From: JBBSGD01 sp038254435 | GTDB lineage: Bacteria > Actinomycetota > CADDZG01 > WHSQ01 | Direction: 5' to 3' | Length of the DNA: 9,128 bases | NCBI GenBank assembly: GCA_038254435.1 | Contig: JBBSGD010000066.1 | Span: 1-9,128, forward strand | Shown here: positions 5,545 to 9,128 of the stretch, piece by piece | Layout: each line of letters begins with the position of its first letter | How positions within the stretch are numbered: the stretch's first letter is position 1 | Position numbers and translations under genes: made by a program | Notes under the pieces: generated by a model | Seen by the model: only the letters and a program-made list of their open reading frames with translations | Told to the model about the DNA's origin: nothing | The model's database searches: none

Positions 5545-5839
5545 CTACCCACAGCGCGCCCCGCAGCGTCGTAAGGGTTCGTCTGTCGCAGCGCGCCGCC
5601 AGAGAGCAGGCAAGCGGCGGACTGTGCGAGTGGCGGTTGGCTTGCCCGCCGGCGTCAGCAGCCGGAGCTTTAGCGGGCGAGCCCTGCTAGGGGCGCTAGG
5701 GGTGGGGGTACCCCGAAGTTCGCCGGCCAGGATTCTTGAGATGTTGCCTGCCAACCTTTTCCCGGCGCATCCCGAATGGAAATGGGTTGAGCCCCGAAGC
5801 TTCCCGACTCTGAAAGAGGACTTCTCATGCCCGATATAG
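5531..5839 (+). CDS. Doubtful basic ORF downstream of the SWIM gene
   Basis: A GTG at 5531 overlaps the SWIM gene end and opens a 102-codon frame that runs 13 bases into the terminase gene. Only the first part looks protein-like (PRRNYPQRAPQRRKGSS, very basic). The rest has weak codon bias and covers hairpins and a GGGGTACCCC palindrome. It may be a decayed small gene or non-coding spacer. Confidence 0.22.
   Translation: MPRRNYPQRAPQRRKGSSVAARRQRAGKRRTVRVAVGLPAGVSSRSFSGRALLGALGVGVPRSSPARILEMLPANLFPAHPEWKWVEPRSFPTLKEDFSCPI
5594..5714. terminator. Structured spacer with hairpins between early operon and terminase module
   Basis: CGCCGC (5594-5599) pairs with GCGGCG (5614-5619). A larger stem pairs 5639-5649 (GGCTTGCCCGC) with 5673-5683 (GCGGGCGAGCC), 11 bp with one G-U, and inside it CGGC (5650-5653) pairs with GCCG (5661-5664). 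GCTAGGGG is repeated at 5686 and 5695, and a perfect GGGGTACCCC palindrome is at 5705-5714. There is no T-run, so termination is only one possible role. Confidence 0.35.
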
Positions 5840-6174
5840 GACCGAAGAGCCCCAAGCCCCCGTCACACCTGTCAAACGCCTCGAAAAGATGGTGGAAAGA
5901 GGTGGTCGCAACCTATGCACTCGAACCGCACCACTTGAAACTTTTGCAACTTGCCGCGGAGAGCTGGGATCGGTGCCAGCAGGGGCGTCGCGCCATCGGC
6001 ATAGAGGGTCCATTCGTCGCCGATCGGTATGGAGCTCGAGCTCCTCATCCCGCCATCAGAGTCGAGCGTGACTCAAGACAGGATTTCGCCCGATTGCTGC
6101 GCCAACTCGACCTCGATTCCGAGCCGGGAGCGGCCGTGGTGTCCATTCGCCCGCCGTCACGTAGGAGGAGCTAA
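5827..6174 (+). CDS. terS: Phage terminase small subunit, P27 family
   Basis: This 115-aa protein fits the P27-family (Terminase_4) small terminase. The start PPSHLSNASKRWWKEVVATYAL is a typical helical DNA-recognition region. It continues LEPHHLKLLQLAAESWDRCQQGRRAI, then GPFVADRYGARAPHPAIRVERDSRQDFARLLRQLDLD, the conserved end of the domain. Small terminases recognise the packaging site and recruit the ATPase/nuclease large subunit. AGAGGA upstream of the ATG at 5827 serves as ribosome-binding site. The expected next gene, a large terminase, is absent: two or three unknown genes and a terminator follow. An orphan small terminase is typical of phage-inducible islands that redirect a helper phage's packaging. 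Slightly short, but complete across the domain. Confidence 0.85.
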   Translation: MPDIGPKSPKPPSHLSNASKRWWKEVVATYALEPHHLKLLQLAAESWDRCQQGRRAIGIEGPFVADRYGARAPHPAIRVERDSRQDFARLLRQLDLDSEPGAAVVSIRPPSRRRS

Positions 6175-6528
6175 ATGCCCTACAAAAGGAGGCTTAATAA
6201 ACGCCGGCTCGGCCCCCCGACGATTGTCGACTTGAACGTGCTCTTCGTCGGTAGCCCCGCCCAGATGGAGCACATCTACGGGAGTCTCGCCGCGGCCCGC
6301 GAACGGTGGGAATACTTGCGGCTCGCGCACCGGATGGAGCCTACGTGCGCCCAGCGATACCCGGAAGTCTTCTGGCTGACAGAGCCCGGCGTGCCGGACG
6401 AGCTGCGCGAGAACACCGACAACACGTTCGACCCATGCGATCCCGACGCGGCGCTCGCACGCCACGAGATCTTTGCGCAGGCTCGGGCCCTGTGGCTCAC
6501 GAGCCGTGATCCCGAGGAGGGACCATGA
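6175..6528 (+). CDS. Unknown protein of the terminase module
   Basis: This 117-aa protein has a strong ribosome-binding site (AGGAGGAG, 6163-6170) before the ATG at 6175. It starts two bases after the terminase frame ends. The N-terminus is basic (YKRRLNKRRLG); the rest is mixed helical with aromatic and acidic residues and no recognisable motif, membrane segment or signal. Its place directly after the small terminase, where a large terminase would stand in a prophage, suggests a packaging or helper-interference role, but that is positional inference only. Its stop overlaps a tiny ATGA frame of four codons that is not counted as a gene. Confidence 0.75.
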   Translation: MPYKRRLNKRRLGPPTIVDLNVLFVGSPAQMEHIYGSLAAARERWEYLRLAHRMEPTCAQRYPEVFWLTEPGVPDELRENTDNTFDPCDPDAALARHEIFAQARALWLTSRDPEEGP

Positions 6529-6588
6529 ACGATCCATGACGGCAGCTTGTAACGTCACGCCCCCAGTAACCCAACCGAGAGGAGCAAC

Positions 6589-6855
6589 ATGACACCAGAG
6601 CAGACCGAGAAAGAGAAGGTGCTCAGTCCGAGCAAGATCATGAACGCGCGGCTCCGGCGCGATCCCGACGTGACGGATGAGACGGAAGAGCAAGCACCGA
6701 AGCCGAACGACGACATGAACGCAACCATTCGCCGGCTCGCCGGCAGAGAGAGTGAGGGAAACAATGCGCGGCAACAACACTCAATCGAACCAATCAGCCT
6801 TGATCGTGCAGTTGCAAGAGCCCGGCCAGTTCAAGCTGCCGAAGACGGTGGTTGA
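6589..6855 (+). CDS. Small charged protein, unknown, overlapping the next gene
   Basis: A good ribosome-binding site (GAGAGGAG) precedes the ATG at 6589. The first 57 codons look coding: a Lys/Glu-rich start, an acidic segment (DPDVTDETEEQAPKPNDD) and MNATIRRLAGRES. From 6764 the next gene overlaps in another frame, and the last 30 residues look like out-of-frame translation. The overlap of 92 bases is unusual in a window where other overlaps are 4 bases. Either the protein really runs to 6855, or a frameshift removed an earlier stop or a fusion. Function unknown. Confidence 0.55.
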   Translation: MTPEQTEKEKVLSPSKIMNARLRRDPDVTDETEEQAPKPNDDMNATIRRLAGRESEGNNARQQHSIEPISLDRAVARARPVQAAEDGG

Positions 6856-7591
6856 CGCCTACGGGCGTGTCACGGCAGCCAGCAAGTTGGTCGCGAACGC
6901 ACCGCAGGTAAAGGAAGCGCTTGTCGTCGAAGACGAGCTCGTCGAGAAGCTTCAGGGCAGCTCGCTCAGTCACCGCGACGCAGCGGACGTCGGCACCACG
7001 ATCGCCAAGGCCGAGGTCGACGAGCGAGCGGCCTCGGCCGCGCAGCGCGTGCTTCGCCGTGTGCTCGAGGACACCGAGCGCGCCTTCGCGACAGCTACGC
7101 GCGACAATGGCGAGACGATCATCGCCGAGGCGCTGCGCCCTGCGCTCGAAGAAGTCCTTGCCGAGGCTCGCACTTGCGCCAAGCTGCTTGAGCACTATGG
7201 CCGCGAGCTGTCGGCAGACATGTTTCTCGCATCCCCCGACGAGGACCGCGAAGCGTACGTTCGTTTGCAGCACGCTGCGCAGCGCTACTCGGCTATTAGA
7301 CGAGCGCAATCGATCTTGGGGTTCCTGGGCGTCAGCGCAGAGGCCGACACCGCCGGCAGGTTCAGCGAACTAAAGAACATCTACGCGCTTTGGCCGTCGA
7401 TAGGCTCCACTATGGGGACCTCGAAGCCGCCGTGGCCGCTTGATCCGGTGGCGAGGATGCTCTGGCTCGTTACGTCCGGCGCGGAGCCGTGGCTGCCGAC
7501 GCCGGCCGAGCAGGCCGCAGCGGCGCTCTCATGGGCCGAGGGCAATCGGGCTCGCACGGCCGCGGCCCTCGGCGGCGTCGCCACGGCCTAG
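6764..7591 (+). CDS. Unknown, mostly helical protein ending the terminase module
   Basis: This 275-aa protein is intact with strong G/C bias at third positions. The ATG at 6764 follows GAGGGA by six bases; a GTG at 6752 is an alternative start. The N-terminal part (ALIVQLQEPGQFKLPKTVVDAYGRV) is followed by a long, acidic, probably coiled-coil helix region (about residues 60-190) and a tryptophan/proline-rich C-terminus (LWPSIGSTMG, PWPLDPVARMLWLVTSGAEPWLP). No signal peptide, membrane span or catalytic motif is seen. It does not look like a large terminase, portal or major capsid protein. A scaffold-, packaging- or helper-interaction role would suit its place, but nothing in the sequence proves it. 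A strong hairpin follows. Confidence 0.8.
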   Translation: MRGNNTQSNQSALIVQLQEPGQFKLPKTVVDAYGRVTAASKLVANAPQVKEALVVEDELVEKLQGSSLSHRDAADVGTTIAKAEVDERAASAAQRVLRRVLEDTERAFATATRDNGETIIAEALRPALEEVLAEARTCAKLLEHYGRELSADMFLASPDEDREAYVRLQHAAQRYSAIRRAQSILGFLGVSAEADTAGRFSELKNIYALWPSIGSTMGTSKPPWPLDPVARMLWLVTSGAEPWLPTPAEQAAAALSWAEGNRARTAAALGGVATA

Positions 7592-7628
7592 CTGTTCCTT
7601 TCCGGTCCCGTTAGCACTCGGCCTGCGC

Positions 7629-7676
7629 CGCACGACAGAGCCCGTCCTCTCGTAAGGGGAGGGGCTCTGTCGTGCG
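7629..7676 (+). terminator. Strong hairpin terminator after the terminase module
   Basis: The arms 7629-7643 and 7662-7676 are perfect 15-bp reverse complements (CGCACGACAGAGCCC / GGGCTCTGTCGTGCG). The stem extends inward, past one G-G mismatch, to a CGTA loop. No clear T-run follows, which is common for terminators of GC-rich actinobacteria. It sits 38 bases after the stop at 7591. Confidence 0.85.
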
Positions 7677-7729
7677 TGCCTGGTACCAGCTCTTGATTTC
7701 TAACGGCTCTAAGAGGCTCTGAGGGGCGC

Positions 7730-7735
7730 TATAAT
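7730..7735 (+). promoter_or_regulatory. Consensus -10 box TATAAT in the spacer
   Basis: A perfect TATAAT stands out in GC-rich DNA just after the terminator. No TTGACA-like box is found 16-18 bp upstream. It could start a transcript across the micro-ORF region. A second -10-like TACAAT (7860-7865) lies six bases before an ATG at 7872. Confidence 0.3.
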
Positions 7736-7737
7736 CC

Positions 7738-8016
7738 GTGACAAGGACATCGCTCGTCGTTAGCACGGGTGAGGCGGTCCTCGTCATCTCCGGGAAAGAA
7801 CACCGGACGATGCGATGAATTGCTGGGGAGCGGGCGTTCCGTTCCTGCAGCCACCCTCATACAATCCCTTTATGGGCAACCAGAAGCAGGAGCAGCAGAG
7901 AGATTCATTAGCGCGTTTCGAGCAACAGACTGCTGTGTGAGGCGTACCTGCTGCACCTGCCCTACTCGTTCCGGACCCCGTACGTCTGGGCCCGACTCGT
8001 CCACGACGACAACTAA
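7738..8016 (+). pseudogene. Micro-ORF or decayed small-gene region
   Basis: Between the terminator and the minus-strand gene at 8013 no full gene is visible. Three short frames follow one another: GTG 7738-7818 (26 codons), then ATG 7815-7940 (41 codons, overlapping as ATGA, containing FLQPPSYNPFMGNQ), then a frame without a normal start ending at TAA 8014-8016 (LLCEAYLLHLPYSF, WARLVHDDN). The last two would join into one small protein after a single +1 shift near 7930. This may be a decayed gene; real micro-proteins are possible but unproven. Confidence 0.3.
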
Positions 8017-8228
8017 GGCTGCTCAGTCACTTGCTCAGGACGAGGGCCGTCTAGTTCCTTCACGTAGGTCACAGTGTGGAGTTGCGTCTTTGTGAAGATA
8101 CCCGTTAAAAGGGAATAAGCCTGCTTACGCGAGGATTGGTTCTGGATCGTCCATCCTTGCGCGAGCATCTTGGTGATTCCCTGTTCCAGTTCCTGCTCCC
8201 CCTTGTACTTCTCAACCTTGACAGGCAT
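8013..8228 (-). CDS. Small DUF4177-like protein
   Basis: This 71-aa minus-strand protein has a clear ribosome-binding site (AAGGGGGA just upstream of the ATG at 8228). The pattern is VKVEKYKGEQELEQGITKMLAQGWTI followed by SSRK and GIFTKTQLHTVTYVKE. It resembles small proteins of phages and actinobacterial chromosomes with a GW(x)n..HTVT(F/Y) ending, probably of the DUF4177 kind (beta-alpha-beta fold, function unknown). Lower G/C at third positions than in the early operon suggests separate acquisition. A minus-strand TTGACA (8339-8334) may be its -35, but the matching -10 is poor. Its stop codon overlaps the end of the plus-strand micro-ORF region. Confidence 0.75.
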   Translation of the reverse strand: MPVKVEKYKGEQELEQGITKMLAQGWTIQNQSSRKQAYSLLTGIFTKTQLHTVTYVKELDGPRPEQVTEQP

Positions 8229-8341
8229 GTTGGTCCCCCTTCTGCTCTGGCGATGCGGGTTCGGGACCGATGACGTCTGTCATCTTGAGCCCCGTTTGCG
8301 GAGCCAAGCGCCGTAACGCTTAAGTATCCTGTCTGTCAACT

Positions 8342-8431
8342 CTACCCTTGTGAGGAACCGACGAGAGTAGAGGGCCGGGCATGGGGCCTTTCCCGGTCGT
8401 CGGAGATGCGGCAGTAGATTGCGGCCTTCAC
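8342..8431 (-). pseudogene. N-terminal relic of a second serine recombinase
   Basis: On the minus strand, a GTG at 8431 opens a 29-codon frame starting VKAAIYCRISDDRE. This is the catalytic-serine segment of a large serine recombinase and closely parallels AALYCRISDDRTG in the intact integrase at 432. After the motif the frame loses similarity and stops at TAG (8344-8342). No resolvase helices, DRLHR motif or zinc ribbon follow. A small upstream frame ends in a GTGA overlap with this start. It is therefore the stub of a deleted integrase, pointing to an older or neighbouring element at this end. Confidence 0.6.
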
Positions 8432-8705
8432 GTAGTCAAGCCCCGTCGTGAAAATCCCGATTCCTCTCTCATGAGGAAGAATCTACCATATTCAAGGGAA
8501 TAGGCTGTGACACTGGGACACCTCAGTATTGCACCCCTCCCACGATCTGCGGGCCTTCCAAGTACCTAGACGGCGCTCGTTCCACTTGGTAATGACTTCC
8601 AAGTTCAGCATATTGCGGGTGTAGATCTCTTCACCAGCGTCCCTTCCCTCGACGGCTTCAGCCCGCCCCCCGCGTGACGAATGAACAGCCAAGCGATTTT
8701 CGCTC

Positions 8706-8750
8706 TGTATACGTATTTCGTCGTTTGTATACTTTGGTCCGGTCTATATA
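8706..8750 (+). promoter_or_regulatory. AT-rich promoter region of the lipoprotein gene with paired TGTATAC boxes
   Basis: TGTATAC occurs at 8706-8712 and 8726-8732, exactly 20 bp (two helical turns) apart; each holds the palindrome GTATAC. TATACT (8728-8733) and TATATA (8745-8750) are candidate -10 boxes; no clear -35 is seen. The pair could be an operator for the lipoprotein gene. Confidence 0.35.
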
Positions 8751-8784
8751 GAGGGCTGGCGGACGAGTGTGTAGGATTGCAGAC

Positions 8785-9128
8785 ATGCATCAGAAATGGG
8801 GCCCTCGGAACGCTCTTGCTGTGCTGGCGGTATTGGCGATAGTGCTGTTTTCAGCCTGCGGCGGCGGCACCGAGGTTGGCGGTGGTGGTAAGTCCGGTGG
8901 TGGCGGCGGCACCGAGGTTGGCGGTGGTGGCAACTCCGGTGGTGGCGGCGGCAACTACGGTGGCGGCGGTGGTGGCGGCGGCAACTACGGTGGCGGCGGT
9001 GGTGGTGGCAACGGTGGTAAGGAGGCCGGGTCTGACCTAACTTCCGGTCAGGAGAACGCCCTTGCGACCGCTAAGGATTACATCTCAACGTCAGGTTTCT
9101 CACGCTCCGGCCTCATCAAGCAGTTGAA
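8785..9128 (+). CDS. Ltp-family host cell surface lipoprotein (superinfection exclusion type), 3' end outside window
   Basis: The ATG at 8785 (AGGA eight bases upstream) opens a frame that runs off the window after 114 codons. Residues 1-24 are a lipoprotein signal: basic start, hydrophobic ALAVLAVLAIVLFSA core and the lipidated Cys25 (LFSAC, a slightly unusual lipobox with Phe at -3). Residues 26-78 are an almost pure glycine linker made of DNA repeats. From residue 89, QENALATAKDYISTSGFSRSGLIKQL matches the start of the Ltp lipoprotein repeat domain. The best known member, Ltp of streptococcal phage TP-J34, sits on the cell surface and blocks DNA entry of related phages. Here it would be a cargo gene protecting the host or guarding against competing phages. 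Length and repeat number of the domain cannot be seen. Confidence 0.82.
   Translation, partial: MHQKWGPRNALAVLAVLAIVLFSACGGGTEVGGGGKSGGGGGTEVGGGGNSGGGGGNYGGGGGGGGNYGGGGGGGNGGKEAGSDLTSGQENALATAKDYISTSGFSRSGLIKQL
8860..9003 (+). repeat. Tandem repeats encoding the glycine linker
   Basis: Two 42-bp units (8860-8901 and 8902-8943, differing at few bases) encode GGGTEVGGGG(K/N)SGG. Two identical 30-bp units follow (8944-8973 and 8974-9003) encoding GGGNYGGGGG. The repeats keep the reading frame, so unit number can vary and change the distance between membrane anchor and Ltp domain. Confidence 0.9.

Larger units (their letters stand above)
8229..8784. other. Spacer of about 550 bp with hairpins and a recombinase relic
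   Basis: No intact gene is convincing here. It contains inverted repeats GATGAC/GTCATC (8269-8284), GATTCCTC / GAGGAAGAATC around 8459-8482 with one bulge, and TATTC/GAATA (8489-8502). It also has two crossing stems: 8340-8345 with 8367-8372, and 8358-8364 with 8397-8403. A short serine-recombinase relic lies at 8342-8431 on the minus strand. Base composition is less GC-rich than the early operon. Confidence 0.5.
389..9128. mobile_element. Integrated phage satellite-like or prophage-like element in comM (right end outside window)
   Basis: Everything right of the comM junction fits a temperate mobile element. In order: a serine integrase beside the junction, a divergent control region with a small HTH gene, a coupled operon with a primase zinc-ribbon protein and a RepA-like ATPase, iteron-like repeats, a P27-family small terminase, and a superinfection-exclusion type lipoprotein. 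No large terminase, portal, protease, capsid, tail or lysis gene is recognisable. The packaging-like stretch ends at a strong hairpin after base 7591. This fits a phage satellite (PICI-like), but a decayed prophage, or one whose structural genes are beyond the edge, cannot be excluded. Confidence 0.7.

Noticed and set aside
7769..8095. Plus-strand 108-codon frame in the right spacer
   Set aside because: Product is Ser/Thr/Arg/Cys-rich without structure and it overlaps the better supported DUF4177-like gene; the short frames beside it look more protein-like.
8381..8503. Plus-strand 40-codon frame starting MGPFPVVGDAAV
   Set aside because: It is the antisense of the recombinase relic in part, and has no ribosome-binding site.
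8492..8692. Minus-strand 66-codon frame
   Set aside because: No ribosome-binding site or motif, and weak codon bias. It lies upstream of the recombinase relic and might be decayed coding DNA, but evidence is too thin to list as a gene.
8860..9003. CRISPR array
   Set aside because: The repeats are contiguous, in frame and encode a glycine linker; there are no unique spacers.
1..9128. tRNA or tmRNA gene as integration site
   Set aside because: No cloverleaf or T-loop consensus was seen near the junction or elsewhere; integration is within comM.

Overview
The window is GC-rich and looks actinobacterial. Third-codon G/C bias is strong, genes are packed as ATGA/GTGA start-stop overlaps, promoters are arranged for leaderless mRNAs, and the large serine integrase is of the type common in Actinobacteria. 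I cannot place it below phylum level.

Layout. Bases 2 to about 388 are the N-terminal/AAA+ part of a chromosomal comM (YifB, Mg-chelatase-like helicase) gene. It is cut just before its Walker B region by the left end of an integrated mobile element. From about 389 to the end of the window everything appears to belong to that element; its right junction is not in the window. Region 1 (396-1844) is a large serine integrase with its own leaderless promoter next to the attachment junction. Region 2 (1845-2407) holds a zinc-finger protein gene on the minus strand and a compact control region, where two divergent promoters share their -10 bases beside a perfect 10-bp palindrome. Region 3 (2408-5544) is a rightward, translationally coupled early operon: a small HTH regulator, a 51-aa protein, a CHC2 primase-type zinc-ribbon protein, a RepA-like AAA ATPase with iteron-like repeats inside its 3' end (probable replication origin), a topoisomerase VI A-like gene wrecked by an internal deletion, a small protein and a SWIM zinc-finger protein. 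Region 4 (5827-7591) is a packaging-like module: a P27-family small terminase followed by three unknown proteins, closed by a strong hairpin terminator at 7629-7676. No large terminase, portal, capsid or tail gene is visible. Region 5 (7677-9128) has weaker GC and codon bias: micro-ORFs, a minus-strand DUF4177-like gene, a 29-codon N-terminal relic of a second serine recombinase, and the start of an Ltp-type superinfection-exclusion lipoprotein with a glycine-repeat linker.

Interpretation (inference). Integrase, control switch, primase/helicase with origin, an orphan small terminase and a host-protecting surface lipoprotein form the gene set of a phage satellite (PICI-like element). Here it is driven by a serine integrase and sits in comM of an actinobacterium. 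The alternative is a decayed or split prophage whose structural genes lie beyond the right edge.
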